This document shows positions 1 through 9,604 of a stretch of 64,000 nt of DNA, piece by piece. The position numbers were made by a program, and so were the translations under genes. The stretch spans positions 62,001 through 126,000 of the forward strand of contig CAJTGF010000008.1 of NCBI GenBank assembly GCA_910575585.1, written 5' to 3'. This stretch comes from Clostridiaceae bacterium (GTDB taxonomy: Bacteria > Bacillota > Clostridia > Lachnospirales > Lachnospiraceae). Within the stretch, counting starts at the first letter, position 1; the number at the start of each line of letters is the position of its first letter. The notes beneath the pieces are model-generated. The model made no database searches, was not told the origin of the DNA, and saw nothing but the letters and a program-made list of their open reading frames with translations.

Positions 1-36
1 GTGCTTTAAACAATAGGAAGAACGGAGGACAGAAAC

Positions 37-2262
37 ATGATTGTATGCCAGTATGAACGGCAGAACTATAAGAACCCGGGAAATGGGTATACAGTGGCAG
101 TTTACCGGACAAGGGAACGCAATAAGATCCCCGCGCCGGCAATCAAGGCAGACAAGGGGAACTGGGTCTCCTTTACGGCAGTGGGAATGGAGCTTCCCGG
201 CCTGGAGCATGTGGACATAGAGCTGGAAGGAACATGGGAGGACAGGGAACGGTTCGGAAAGCAGCTGAAGGTGGAAGGATTTCGCATCCTTCTTCCCAAG
301 ACCAGACAGGGGATCAGCAGTTACCTGTCTTCCATGGTAAAAGGGATCGGGCCGGTACTGGCGGAAACCATTGTGAACCGGTTCGGGGAGAATACCTTTG
401 GGGTTCTTGACCGGGAGCCGGAGAGGCTGCTGGAGATTAAGGGAATTACGGAAGCCAAGCTGGAAACAATCCGGGAATCATACGGAGCCAGCGGGGAGAT
501 TCGGGAGTTAATGGCCTGTCTTGCCCCCTACAGGGTGACGCCGAAAAAGGCGGAGAAGATCAAGGAGCATTTTGGCCTGGAGGCGGTCAGCTTAATCAGG
601 CAGAATCCATACCGGCTCTGTGAGATCAAAGGGTTTGGCTTTCTCACCGTTGACCCAATCGCAAGGGCCAGCGCCGGGTTTGCCCCGGAGGCGCCGGAGC
701 GGGTGAAGGCGGCGGTCTGGTATGTGCTGGAGGAGGCCCAGAAGGAAGGACATCTGTATCTGGACAGCGGGACGGTGATCCAAAAAGCGGAGCAACTCTT
801 AAACAAGGGCTTCGGACGGGGAAGGGTGGAACGCTCTGCCGTTATCCGGGCCGGAAATGAAATGGTTCTGAAAGAGAGAGCCCTGCAGGCAGACGGAAAC
901 GCCATTTTCCTCAGCAGGAACCGGGAGGCAGAGCAGACGGCGGCCAGGAACCTGGCGCGGCTTTTAAGGGAGAGCAAACATGGATTTGACGTGGAACGGG
1001 AGCTGGAGGAGGTCCAGGCGGAGCTTGGCATTGTGCTGGCTGAGAGGCAGAAGGAAGCGGTGCGCATGGTATTTCGGTCCCAGGTGTCCATAATCACAGG
1101 CGGTCCTGGAAAAGGAAAAACAACGGTTCTTGGTGTGATCCTGAAATTATTTGAGAGGAAGGAGCCGGAAAAGCAGGTCCTTCTGTGCGCTCCAACGGGA
1201 CGGGCCAGGAAACGGCTTTCGGAGAGTACGGGCTACCCGGCCCTCACCATTCACAAGGCGCTGTATCTGACCGGGGAGGATGAGGCCCTTCCAGATGATG
1301 AGGCCCTGGAGGAAGACCTGGTGATTGCGGACGAATTTACCATGGCGGACATGTGGCTTGCGGGAATCCTGTTTTCCAGGATAAAAAGCGGGGCAAGGCT
1401 TGTGCTGGTGGGAGACGTGGACCAGCTTCCGTCTGTGGGGCCGGGGAGCGTGTTCAAGGAGATGATTGATTCCGGGGTGATTCCTTTTACCGTCTTAGAC
1501 GTGTTCTTCAGGCAGGCCAAGGATTCCCGGATTATCTTAAATGCGGATTTGATCAACCGGAACCAGAGGTCCCTGCTGTTTGGGGAGGATTTTCAGTTCC
1601 ATAAGGCGGAGGACGACAAGGAAGCGGCGCAGATTATTGGCGATCTTTACAGGAAGGAACTTGGGAACTTTGGAGGGAATGCGGATATGGTCCAGGTGCT
1701 TTCGCCTCTCAGGGTCAACACGGAGGCTGGGGTCAACGCCCTCAACCGGAGGCTGCAGGAGATTGCCAATCCGGGGACTCTGGATAAGGGGGAATGGCGC
1801 TGCGGTTCCATAACCTACCGGACGGGAGACAAGGTCATGCAGACCCAGAACACGGAGGAGATTTCCAACGGCGACATCGGGCTGGTGACGGGAATCGCCA
1901 TACAGCCGGACGGAGGCAGGGAAATGAGCGTTTGTTTTGGGGAAGTGGAGAGGAAATACCAGGAGGAGGAGCTGGCAGTGCTTGACCACGCCTATGCCAC
2001 CAGTATCCATAAAAGCCAGGGCGGCGAGTATCCGGTTGTGATTATCCCGGTTTTGAAGTGTTTTTATCCTATGCTGAAGCGGAATGTATATTATACCGGA
2101 GTCACCAGGGCGAAGATAAGAGTCCATTTGGTGGGGAGCAGGCAGGCGCTTGCCATAGCAATCTCCAACACGGACGCCGGAAAGAGGAATACCCTTCTGG
2201 CCCTGCGGCTGCAAAAGGAAATGGAGCGGCAGAGGCTGGAGGCAGTGCCTCCGGCGGCTTAG
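37..2262 (+). CDS. RecD2-like ATP-dependent DNA helicase
   Basis: A superfamily 1B DNA helicase of the RecD2/TraA type, expected to unwind DNA 5' to 3' in repair or element transfer. The protein has 741 residues, the usual size for RecD2. Helix-hairpin-helix-like segments sit at about residues 100-200. The Walker A motif GGPGKGKTT is near residue 357, and an ADEFTMAD Walker B-like segment is near 432. The C-terminal UvrD-like region (ATSIHKSQGGEYPVV, then YTGVTRAK) is complete. ATG 37 follows a good GGAGG site. It is the first gene of a long same-strand run. The last residues are PPAA (see findings). Family assignment is firm; the role in the element is inferred. Confidence 0.9.
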   Translation: MIVCQYERQNYKNPGNGYTVAVYRTRERNKIPAPAIKADKGNWVSFTAVGMELPGLEHVDIELEGTWEDRERFGKQLKVEGFRILLPKTRQGISSYLSSMVKGIGPVLAETIVNRFGENTFGVLDREPERLLEIKGITEAKLETIRESYGASGEIRELMACLAPYRVTPKKAEKIKEHFGLEAVSLIRQNPYRLCEIKGFGFLTVDPIARASAGFAPEAPERVKAAVWYVLEEAQKEGHLYLDSGTVIQKAEQLLNKGFGRGRVERSAVIRAGNEMVLKERALQADGNAIFLSRNREAEQTAARNLARLLRESKHGFDVERELEEVQAELGIVLAERQKEAVRMVFRSQVSIITGGPGKGKTTVLGVILKLFERKEPEKQVLLCAPTGRARKRLSESTGYPALTIHKALYLTGEDEALPDDEALEEDLVIADEFTMADMWLAGILFSRIKSGARLVLVGDVDQLPSVGPGSVFKEMIDSGVIPFTVLDVFFRQAKDSRIILNADLINRNQRSLLFGEDFQFHKAEDDKEAAQIIGDLYRKELGNFGGNADMVQVLSPLRVNTEAGVNALNRRLQEIANPGTLDKGEWRCGSITYRTGDKVMQTQNTEEISNGDIGLVTGIAIQPDGGREMSVCFGEVERKYQEEELAVLDHAYATSIHKSQGGEYPVVIIPVLKCFYPMLKRNVYYTGVTRAKIRVHLVGSRQALAIAISNTDAGKRNTLLALRLQKEMERQRLEAVPPAA

Positions 2263-2386
2263 GGAGGGCAGATGTTTGGGCAAGGCAATGAAGTTAGCAT
2301 GTGAAGTTGGCATGATTTGACAACAGAAGAAACAGAGGGAATTTTGATTTCAGAGAATGAATGAAAAAAGAAGGAGAAACGAACCT

Positions 2387-4222
2387 ATGGGAAAGACGAA
2401 GATTCTTGAAAACTGGACATTTACCCGTTCCCTGCCGGCCCCTTTTGACGCGGAAGTGCTGAAGAGAGGAAAAAAGGATTCCACGGAGGAAGCCTGTCTG
2501 TCGGTCCACAACAAAATGACACGGGGAAGGCGGGCCACCTTAAACAGCGTCACCCTCCGGGGAATGCTTCTGGCGGCTGACATCATAAACGGAGAGCGCA
2601 GAGGGGCTCTGGGAGTGGAGACAGAAAAGGGGCAGATCTGCCGGTATTATGCGGAGATCGTGGATTCTTCAGGAGCAGGGGATGAGATACGGATTTTCCT
2701 CTATGACCCGAAAAAGGGAAGCTGGAGGGCTTCTGTCAAAAAAGAAAAGACCATGTCCCCGTATCCCAGGATTGGCGAGAACGGGGCCAGCGGGAAGGAG
2801 CTGTTTTTACTTCTGGCTTATGCCAGCATGATCCTGGGGCCTGTCTATGACGGGGAGTTTGAGGGAAGTTTCCAGACCTTTGTGAAGGAGAAGGCAAAGG
2901 GATTTCCGGACATGGACCTTGCCATGGAGTGCGCTTTTTTATGCTGTGACAACCTGTACCGGAGGCTGGAAAACCGGGATACTCTGAAAGAAATGGGAAT
3001 CCCCTTCCACAATGACGAGATCGCTTCGGGAAATGTGCCACTGGTGCCCATGTCGCGTTTTAAGAAAGGTTCCTATAAACCCACCAGGGAGGATTTCGGG
3101 ACATTTCAGGTCCTGAAGGTGAAGGAAGAGATAGAAACTTTGGGAACTGTGGGGGAACTGAAATCCAGATATAACCGGGATTTTTCTTTAACCGAAAATG
3201 AGAAACAGCAGGTTCCCTCCCTGCCGGACCATTACCAGGTTCCGGTGGAGGTGTCGGAGATCGTGGAAGCAGTGCTGCATACGCCTATGCGGGTGTTTAT
3301 GAGCGCCGGGGAGTCCGGCACGGGCAAGACCACCAACGCCAAAATGGTGGCCCAGCTTTTGGGAATGCCCTACTATTTCTTCACCTGCGGCGAGGGGACG
3401 GATGAGACGGACCTGGTGTCCACCATGATTCCCAACATCGGGAGGAAAGAGGCCAGGCCGGCTGTGGAGCTGCCTACCTTTGAGGACATGATCATGGACC
3501 CGGCTTCCGCCCTTGCGTGTGTTTGCGGCAGTTATGAGGAGGAGATCAGTCAGGAGGAGGCGTTTCAGAGGGTTTTGTCGGCCATGTATCAGACCGGCTT
3601 TCAGAACGGACAGGGGGAGAAGGATTATGTCATGGTGGAATCCAGCATTGTCACCGCCTGCAGGAGACCTTCGGTCATTGAGATTCAGGAGCCTTCGGTC
3701 ATCACAAAGCCGGGAACCCTGGTGAAGCTGAACGGGCTTCTGGATGACGGAGCCGCCATTACCCTTACAAGCGGGGAGGTGGTGAGAAGGAACCCGGAGA
3801 CGGTGATTCTTCTGACCACCAACATGGGCTATAAGGGCTGCCGGGGATTCAATGAGTCGGTGCTGTCCAGAATGCGGATGATCCACTACTGTGAACCCCT
3901 GACGGCAAAGGGCATGGTGGAGCGTGTCCTGAAGCGGGTGGCAGGCATGGATAAGGATACCCTGGAGAAAATGGCGGAGACGGTATGCGAAATTCAGAAA
4001 TACTGCCGGACGGAGATGATCACGGGAGGCGTGTGCGGATACCGGGAGTTTGAGGACTGGGTATGGGCTTCTCTTGTGCAGAAGGATATCTGCGGCGCGG
4101 CAAAAAGGACGGTGGTTGCCAAGGCAGCGCCGGAGGCGGAAGAGCGGGAGGAAATTTATAAGACCCAGATACTCACCAAGTTTGAGGTGGAGAGCGGAGC
4201 CGGAGGAGCGAAGGCTGCGTAG
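2387..4222 (+). CDS. MoxR-type AAA+ ATPase
   Basis: An AAA+ ATPase of the MoxR/dynein-related (AAA_5) kind, expected to act as a chaperone that remodels a partner. ATG 2387 is preferred over ATG 2357 because AAGGAG lies 10 bases before it; this gives 611 residues. The Walker A motif GESGTGKTT is near residue 308. A later segment, ETVILLTTNMGYKGCRGFNESVLSRMRM, fits sensor 1 and the arginine-finger region. The N-terminal 200 residues are not recognised. The next gene encodes a VWA protein with an HExxH-like site, and MoxR plus VWA gene pairs are a known functional unit. The protein ends in AKAA. Confidence 0.8.
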   Translation: MGKTKILENWTFTRSLPAPFDAEVLKRGKKDSTEEACLSVHNKMTRGRRATLNSVTLRGMLLAADIINGERRGALGVETEKGQICRYYAEIVDSSGAGDEIRIFLYDPKKGSWRASVKKEKTMSPYPRIGENGASGKELFLLLAYASMILGPVYDGEFEGSFQTFVKEKAKGFPDMDLAMECAFLCCDNLYRRLENRDTLKEMGIPFHNDEIASGNVPLVPMSRFKKGSYKPTREDFGTFQVLKVKEEIETLGTVGELKSRYNRDFSLTENEKQQVPSLPDHYQVPVEVSEIVEAVLHTPMRVFMSAGESGTGKTTNAKMVAQLLGMPYYFFTCGEGTDETDLVSTMIPNIGRKEARPAVELPTFEDMIMDPASALACVCGSYEEEISQEEAFQRVLSAMYQTGFQNGQGEKDYVMVESSIVTACRRPSVIEIQEPSVITKPGTLVKLNGLLDDGAAITLTSGEVVRRNPETVILLTTNMGYKGCRGFNESVLSRMRMIHYCEPLTAKGMVERVLKRVAGMDKDTLEKMAETVCEIQKYCRTEMITGGVCGYREFEDWVWASLVQKDICGAAKRTVVAKAAPEAEEREEIYKTQILTKFEVESGAGGAKAA

Positions 4223-4355
4223 GCAGGGAGTGATGTTTAATCCACAGATACGGCTGCATGGTCAGGGCAGACAGGGTGCCGGAACCCACAATGGCAAGCT
4301 TTTGTGTATGTGAGAAATTTGATATGCTGGAAAGCCGGTACAGAAGGGAGAAGCT

Positions 4356-6893
4356 ATGAATGGAGTACAACGTAAGCGGAAAGAAGTCAAAAAGATCAGG
4401 GAGCAGATGACGGATAAGGAATTGTTTCTGTCAAAAGCGTACCATGATTCTTTAAGGAAATTTGCGAGAGTGTTGGGAGGGAACCAGGCCGTGGGCCTGG
4501 TTCTTGCCTATACAAAGGAGGAGGATTCCAGGATTGCCCTCACAGACGGAAATACCATATTTTTAAACACGGCCAACATCATAACGGAGCAGTTTCTGCA
4601 CCGAAAGGGAAAAATGGCAAGTCATGAGGGACTGGTGGCCCATGAGTGCGGCCATATCCGTTATTCGGATTTTGACCGGAGGACAATCTATACAAACGGT
4701 TTTTCTCAGGGGCGCATTTTTCCAAAGCCGCCAGAGGGGCAGACTCCGGCGGAAAAGCGGGCGGCGGAGGAACTGAAGCAGTTTATCAGACGGAGGGACC
4801 AGGCGGCGGTGTCGGTCATTGCCATGACAGCCGCTCATCTCAACAACCTGTTGGAGGACGTGTACATTGAGGGCAAAATGTGCCAGCAGTATCCGGGAAG
4901 CGTCCGGACGTCTATTCAGAGAAATACAGCGGTTCTTCTGGGGCGGATTCCCACGGCTTCGGAACGGAAGACGGAAAAGAACAATGGCCTGGATATGATG
5001 ATAGACTTGCTCCTTCGGTATGCGAGAAGCGGGGAGACAGAGGAGGAGAAGGCGTATGACAGACAGTACCGGTCCTGCTTGGAAGCCTGCCGCAGCCGGA
5101 TTGATGAGGCGGTGGGAAGTGATGATCCGGATATCCGGTATGTTGTTGCCAATGAATTGCTGCTTAAGATATGGAAATATATTAAGAAGGCGATTCAGAC
5201 AGCCAGGACGGATTTGGGCAGGGATTTTTTGAAGCTGTCGCCAGAGGAACAGGAGAAAAAGGCCAGGGAATACCTGAAGGAAAACTTGAATCCAAGCTGT
5301 TTATCAGGCGGATATGACGGAGGAGGTGGAAGGCCGAAAACCATAGAGGGCTGGGATGGCAGTCTGGATTCTGAGGAAACTTCCGGGCAGGAAGGAAGTG
5401 GCCAGGAGAAGGAGGGCCAGACAGAAAAGGAAAAGCAGGAGGGCCAGACAGAAAAGGAGAAGCAGGGGAGTCAGACCGAAAAGGAGAAGCAGGAGGGCCA
5501 GACAGAAAAGGAGAAGCAGGAGGGCCAGACAGAAAAGGAGAAGCAGGGGAGTCAGATAGAAAAGGAGAAGCAGGAGAGCCAGACCGAACCGGAAGGAAAG
5601 GAGAGTCCGGGTGGTAAAGAAGAGAAGGCGGGAAACAGAGAGAAGGAGGAGTCCCGGAGTGAGAAAGGCCAAAGGAACAATGGGAGAGAGGAAAACGGTT
5701 CCCAGAAACAGGCTTCCAAGGACAATGAGTCGGAGACAGGAGAAGAAAGTTCCCAGAAAGAAGAAAAGGAGGAGCAAGGTGAGAAGGATGAGGACAAGGA
5801 TGGCCGCACCAAGGTTCCTTCCCACATCATTTTACTTCGGGTTGGGCAGCTGGCTGTCCAGGGCCAGGGAGAGGAGTGTGGTGAATTTGAAGGAGAGGTG
5901 ATTGGCCTGCTTGGGCAGGAAGACGGCGCCGTAAGAACCGGAGAGATCGGGGGAGATTTTTTGGAAATCCAGAATAAAGCGGCAGAGGAGGTTTATGGAA
6001 AACAGGCGGAGGTAAAGTTAAAGAAGCGTTTGGAAGATGAGGCAAAGGATCTGTCTCCTGAGGGAATCCACAAAGGCGTTCCGGTCAAGATTTACCGGGA
6101 GCTGGAGATTACGCCAAGAATGGAGGCGGGATATAGGGAGATCGAATCGGAAATAAAAAAGGCCGCCGGCCGTTTAAGACAGATGGTGGAGGAGATTTTG
6201 ATCCGAAAGGAAGGGGGAGTCATGTCCGGCCTTTACATGGGGAAACGGTTAAGCAGAGGGAACCTTTACCGGCAGGATGGGAAAATCTTTGAAAAGAGGA
6301 TTTTGCCGGAGGAGGGATTTTCCGTTGCCTTTGGCGTCCTGGTGGACAATTCTGGTTCCATGATAGTTGATAACCGAATCGGGCAGGCCAGGAAGGCGGC
6401 TCTGGTTCTATATGAGTTCTGCAGGTCTTTGTCCATTCCCATTACGGTTTACGGACATTCTACCTGCAGCGTGCTTTTTCATGGCGACTTCCGGGAAGGA
6501 GTGGCCATGTATTCCTTTGCTGAGTTTGATTCCGTGGATGGGAAGGACCATTTGAGGATTCAGGGCATGAAGCATTGTCAATGCAACCGGGACGGCCTTG
6601 CCCTGCGGTTTGTGGGGAAACATTTGGCGGAGCGGGAGGAAGAGGTGAAGATTTTGACTCTGATTTCTGATGGGAGTCCTTATGCGGTCAACTATGGTGG
6701 AGAGACGGCAAAAGAAGATTTAAAAATGGCGAAGCAGGAGCTTCACAAAATGGGGGTTACGCTGTTTTCTGCGGCGATTGGAGATGACCGGGAGGTGATT
6801 GAGGATATTTATGGGGACAGTTTTTTAAATATCTCAAATCTTGGGACCATGCCCCAGAAGCTGGCGGCTCTGCTTTTGCGGTATCTGCGATAG
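4356..6893 (+). CDS. VWA-domain protein, CobT-like partner of the MoxR ATPase
   Basis: A von Willebrand factor A protein of 845 residues. An N-terminal AHECGHIRYSD segment near residue 96 resembles a zinc-peptidase helix (HECGH). The middle, at about residues 325-490, is very acidic, low-complexity and partly a tandem repeat (E-G-Q-T-E-K-E-K-Q units). The C-terminal VWA domain has a metal site DNSGSM near residue 666 and ends with typical VWA segments (LISDGSP, FSAAIGDD). The layout, flexible acidic linker before a VWA domain and preceded by a MoxR gene, matches CobT/CobS-like and MoxR/VWA pairs. Substrate unknown. A GGGAGAAG site supports ATG 4356. Confidence 0.8.
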   Translation: MNGVQRKRKEVKKIREQMTDKELFLSKAYHDSLRKFARVLGGNQAVGLVLAYTKEEDSRIALTDGNTIFLNTANIITEQFLHRKGKMASHEGLVAHECGHIRYSDFDRRTIYTNGFSQGRIFPKPPEGQTPAEKRAAEELKQFIRRRDQAAVSVIAMTAAHLNNLLEDVYIEGKMCQQYPGSVRTSIQRNTAVLLGRIPTASERKTEKNNGLDMMIDLLLRYARSGETEEEKAYDRQYRSCLEACRSRIDEAVGSDDPDIRYVVANELLLKIWKYIKKAIQTARTDLGRDFLKLSPEEQEKKAREYLKENLNPSCLSGGYDGGGGRPKTIEGWDGSLDSEETSGQEGSGQEKEGQTEKEKQEGQTEKEKQGSQTEKEKQEGQTEKEKQEGQTEKEKQGSQIEKEKQESQTEPEGKESPGGKEEKAGNREKEESRSEKGQRNNGREENGSQKQASKDNESETGEESSQKEEKEEQGEKDEDKDGRTKVPSHIILLRVGQLAVQGQGEECGEFEGEVIGLLGQEDGAVRTGEIGGDFLEIQNKAAEEVYGKQAEVKLKKRLEDEAKDLSPEGIHKGVPVKIYRELEITPRMEAGYREIESEIKKAAGRLRQMVEEILIRKEGGVMSGLYMGKRLSRGNLYRQDGKIFEKRILPEEGFSVAFGVLVDNSGSMIVDNRIGQARKAALVLYEFCRSLSIPITVYGHSTCSVLFHGDFREGVAMYSFAEFDSVDGKDHLRIQGMKHCQCNRDGLALRFVGKHLAEREEEVKILTLISDGSPYAVNYGGETAKEDLKMAKQELHKMGVTLFSAAIGDDREVIEDIYGDSFLNISNLGTMPQKLAALLLRYLR
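5412..5588 (+). repeat. 27-bp coding tandem repeat (about 6.5 units)
   Basis: Seven consecutive 27-bp units, the last one partial, encode the nonapeptide E/G-G/S-Q-T/I-E-K-E-K-Q inside the VWA gene. Units differ by only one to four bases, so copy number could change by slippage without breaking the frame. It is a coding minisatellite, not a CRISPR array: there are no spacers. Confidence 0.85.
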
Positions 6894-7065
6894 TGGAGAT
6901 ACATTTGAATCCATTTTGGAAACCTGACAGGGAGCGTAGAATGGGGATTCCATAGTGGAGAACATTGGGACAGCCTGACAGGGCTTAGAGGTGCATGTGG
7001 CGGAAAATTAGCTGAAAAGGTGCGGAAGGGATTGCCAGAGTGTGTAGATATAACAGGAGGATTTT

Positions 7066-7788
7066 ATGGTGAAAAATGAGAAGAAAGACTGGTCACAGGA
7101 GGTATCCGGCCAGATCGCGGTGTGCAAGACGGATAAGACATTGCTGGAATTGTGGGACAGCTTAAAGCCTGCGTCTGAATTATTTCCGGCCCATATTCAT
7201 GCGTCTGGGGAGAAGGCGGAAATGGGTGAGCGGTCCCTGATCCGGTTGAATATGCTGGATTACAGCAGCGGTACGGGAGAGAAGACGGTGAGCGTTTACG
7301 CCAACATCAGCCCGGAGGAGGCCAGGTACATCTATTCGGCTTTGTCCTGTCATCTGCTTGATTTTGGATTTTCCCAGGATAAGATTTTCGGGGAGCCGGA
7401 TGAGAAGGGGTACAGCATTGTGACAAAGCTTCAGATTGCGCGGTATGATGTGGACCAGAAGGGGAATAAGCGGAATTATCCCTGGTATGTGGAGATTCAG
7501 AATGGAGCCGGGGTTTCCGTGAGAAACGCCAATGGCGGGCGGTACTGTAAGAAGGACAGCTATGTGTGCCGGAGAAAGGTGAGGATGTTTTTAAGCGACC
7601 GGGATATGTTTGTGCTGTTTTGTAGGGCGGATTCTTATATCCGGGCGTTTGAGATGGAGTACGCTTTCAGGCAGAACCGGATCGGGAACTTTGCGAATCT
7701 GCTTCATCTCCTGAATGTGGAGATTCAGAAGGTGGGGGATTTGGTGCAGGTTTATGGGGAAGGCGATGGGCTGCGGAAGGTGAGCTAG
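7066..7788 (+). CDS. hypothetical protein, same run as the MoxR/VWA pair
   Basis: Unrecognised soluble protein of 240 residues. ATG 7066 follows GGAGGATTTT, a strong ribosome site. No signal peptide or membrane segment is visible. It contains a segment (YPWYVEIQNGAGV) reminiscent of small single-domain beta proteins, but no catalytic motif can be named. It is the last gene before a terminator and before the AT-rich RiPP cassette, so it probably closes the RecD2-MoxR-VWA transcription unit. Base composition matches the element, not the cassette. Confidence 0.6.
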   Translation: MVKNEKKDWSQEVSGQIAVCKTDKTLLELWDSLKPASELFPAHIHASGEKAEMGERSLIRLNMLDYSSGTGEKTVSVYANISPEEARYIYSALSCHLLDFGFSQDKIFGEPDEKGYSIVTKLQIARYDVDQKGNKRNYPWYVEIQNGAGVSVRNANGGRYCKKDSYVCRRKVRMFLSDRDMFVLFCRADSYIRAFEMEYAFRQNRIGNFANLLHLLNVEIQKVGDLVQVYGEGDGLRKVS

Positions 7789-7837
7789 GAAGAAGGAAAA
7801 AGAGTGTAGAGTAAGAAAAATAAGGTGATTTGAGTGG

Positions 7838-7876
7838 AAAGCCTCTCCTGAATTTGGAAGTTCGGGGGAGGCTTTA
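7838..7876 (+). terminator. terminator-like hairpin closing the first operon
   Basis: AAAGCCTCTCCTGAA at 7838-7852 pairs with TTCGGGGGAGGCTTT at 7861-7875 (about 13 pairs). The T-run after it is weak. From here on the DNA becomes sharply AT-rich. Confidence 0.65.
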
Positions 7877-8216
7877 CTGAAAAAATACTATTTTATTAAT
7901 AAATTCATAACTAAGGAACTCTTTTCTGAAAATGGAGTATTGATGTTATTTTGGATATATGTATAATGGTTGTAGAAGAATTAAAGTACTTATCTGGTCC
8001 TGGAAGATAAAACTGTAGATGAAATTAGCGAAATTCAATTTTAAATGAAATCTGAAAAATTCAAAGAAGATATTTTTATTAAATGTCTAAATTAACTGTG
8101 TTGAATTAGTTTTTTATGGAGCATTTACCGTTATATCCCTATTAAATTGGACTTATAACAGTAGTGATACATGTGAATTGCAAAAATAAGGTTTGATTTC
8201 ATGGTTTTTGATGTTT

Positions 8217-8264
8217 CTGTGTGATATATTAACAAAAATACTGTGTGATTTAGTAACAATATAG
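8217..8264. repeat. tandem 24-bp repeat upstream of the RiPP promoter
   Basis: Two adjacent copies that both begin CTGTGTGAT, at 8217-8240 and 8241-8264, and agree at about 18 of 24 positions. They end about 30 bases upstream of the -35 box of the RiPP promoter, the usual place for an activator site. The rest of 7877-8294 shows no gene I can support. Confidence 0.5.
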
Positions 8265-8294
8265 TTCAAACTGAAAAACTCGTCATGAAATATA

Positions 8295-8323
8295 TTGAAA
8301 GATAAAAGTGAACGTGATATACT
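8295..8323 (+). promoter_or_regulatory. predicted promoter of the RiPP operon
   Basis: TTGAAA at 8295-8300 and TATACT at 8318-8323 are separated by exactly 17 bases, a near-consensus vegetative promoter. Transcription would begin about 8330, some 45 bases before the first radical SAM gene. Confidence 0.6.
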
Positions 8324-8374
8324 AGTTTTGCTAGAAAAAATGTGATTTTGTAAAAATTGGACCGAGGTAATAGT

Positions 8375-9283
8375 ATGCAATACATAGCCTTAACACAAAG
8401 ATGTAATTATTCATGTAATTGCTGCCCATGTATAACTCATGACAGTTCATCCGATTTGGATTTTGATATATTAAAAGAAAAAATAGAATGTTTGTCCGAT
8501 GATCCATTAGAAAGAATCACTTTGTCAGGAGGAGAACCGACAATCTATAAGCATTTTTTTGAGGTAATGAGATTGTTGTTTCAAAAGAGAAAAAAAGTCA
8601 TTTTTTTAACGAATTCATCACGGTTGAGTTCAGATGATTTTTTAAACGAATTGAACGTTTGTTATCCTCTAAATAATTTGGAGATTATTACTACCCTTTT
8701 TAGTGTCTATCCAGGGCAACATGATCAAGAATCTGGTGTTATAGGTAGCTTTGCTAATACAATAAAGGCTATTCATAAATTGTTGCTGTACGGTACAAGA
8801 GTTACTTTAAAACTATGCATAACAAAAAACAACTACTTGCAATTAAATTCGTTTTATGACTTTATGAGAACAGAATTTTCTGATGATGTAAATTTTCAAA
8901 TTAGTGGGATAGATTATATTGGAATGTCTGAAAAGACACGCTACCAAATGATGCTTACTTGCGAGCAAATACGTAGCCAGTTAGATCCATTACTTAAAAA
9001 AATCAATTATTTAAAATTAAGACATTTAGATAATAGGGTGGTTTTTATATCTAATTTACCATTATGTGCAGCGTCATTAGATTATAGTAATTATTTTGTT
9101 TTAAATGGGGAAATGGGACAAATTGATTATCTTTCAGCACAAAAGGATATGAAAAGTAGATATTATGATTCCATAAAGGGATCGGAGTTGTGTTTTCAAT
9201 GTATTGCATATGATAATTGTCCTGGTACTTATTCATCAACATTTCAAGTAATGGGTGATGCATATGTGACCCCATTTAGGTGA
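8375..9283 (+). CDS. radical SAM protein, first enzyme of the Trp-x-Ala peptide cassette
   Basis: A radical S-adenosylmethionine enzyme of 302 residues. The cluster motif CxxxCxxC is C10, C14 and C17, followed by a GGEP-type segment (LSGGEPTIY) near residue 55. The C-terminus keeps a half-SPASM cysteine set, with CFQCIAYDNC giving Cx2Cx5C. A longer reading from TTG 8357 exists, but ATG 8375 has a GAGG site 7 bases before it. The gene is AT-rich like its three downstream neighbours and unlike the flanking element. It resembles the smaller partner of two-enzyme radical SAM peptide systems such as HxsB/HxsC. I infer that it modifies the Trp-x-Ala peptide; the reaction is unknown. Confidence 0.85.
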   Translation: MQYIALTQRCNYSCNCCPCITHDSSSDLDFDILKEKIECLSDDPLERITLSGGEPTIYKHFFEVMRLLFQKRKKVIFLTNSSRLSSDDFLNELNVCYPLNNLEIITTLFSVYPGQHDQESGVIGSFANTIKAIHKLLLYGTRVTLKLCITKNNYLQLNSFYDFMRTEFSDDVNFQISGIDYIGMSEKTRYQMMLTCEQIRSQLDPLLKKINYLKLRHLDNRVVFISNLPLCAASLDYSNYFVLNGEMGQIDYLSAQKDMKSRYYDSIKGSELCFQCIAYDNCPGTYSSTFQVMGDAYVTPFR

Positions 9284-9315
9284 TATTTATTTATAAATTG
9301 TTAGGATGTGAATTC

Positions 9316-9594
9316 ATGATTCAACATATATATAATGATGATAATATAGGGGATTTGTATATATCGCCATATTGTTTATTTAATATATCAGATGATAGTT
9401 TGGAAATATCTTCTTGGAAACAAAGGGAAATTGTGCGTTTGCATGTTTTACATCCACGAAAAGTTATTATGATATTAGAAAAGGGAGTCACGGCTGAGGA
9501 ACTTATTTCGATATTGCAGACAGAACTTTCTTGCTCATTTGAAGATGCACAGAATACACTTAAAATGTTAGTCAATAAGAAGATAATAGAATGA
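9316..9594 (+). CDS. small PqqD-like (RRE-type) peptide-binding protein
   Basis: A 92-residue protein between the two radical SAM genes. The C-terminal half (LEKGVTAEELISILQTELSCSFEDAQNTLKMLVNKKIIE) has the helix pattern of PqqD-type RiPP recognition elements: a hydrophobic turn, 'T.eEl...l', then 'd....l..L...g.i'. Such domains bind the leader of a precursor peptide and present it to the radical SAM enzyme. HxsD-like proteins fill the same slot in the His-Xaa-Ser system. ATG 9316 is chosen over an upstream ATG at 9280 that overlaps the previous gene. Function is inferred from context and fold pattern only. Confidence 0.65.
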   Translation: MIQHIYNDDNIGDLYISPYCLFNISDDSLEISSWKQREIVRLHVLHPRKVIMILEKGVTAEELISILQTELSCSFEDAQNTLKMLVNKKIIE

Positions 9595-9604
9595 AGGTAA
9601 AAAT

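Noticed and set aside
1251-1556. Long minus-strand frames opposite the RecD2 gene
   Set aside because: Shadow frames of GC-rich coding sequence, without ribosome sites or recognisable protein patterns.
5412-5588. Regular 27-bp repeats that could be taken for a CRISPR array
   Set aside because: Units are contiguous with no spacers, keep the reading frame and lie inside the VWA gene.
8357-8374. TTG start six codons upstream for the first radical SAM gene
   Set aside because: The GAGG ribosome site lies inside this extension and fits ATG 8375.
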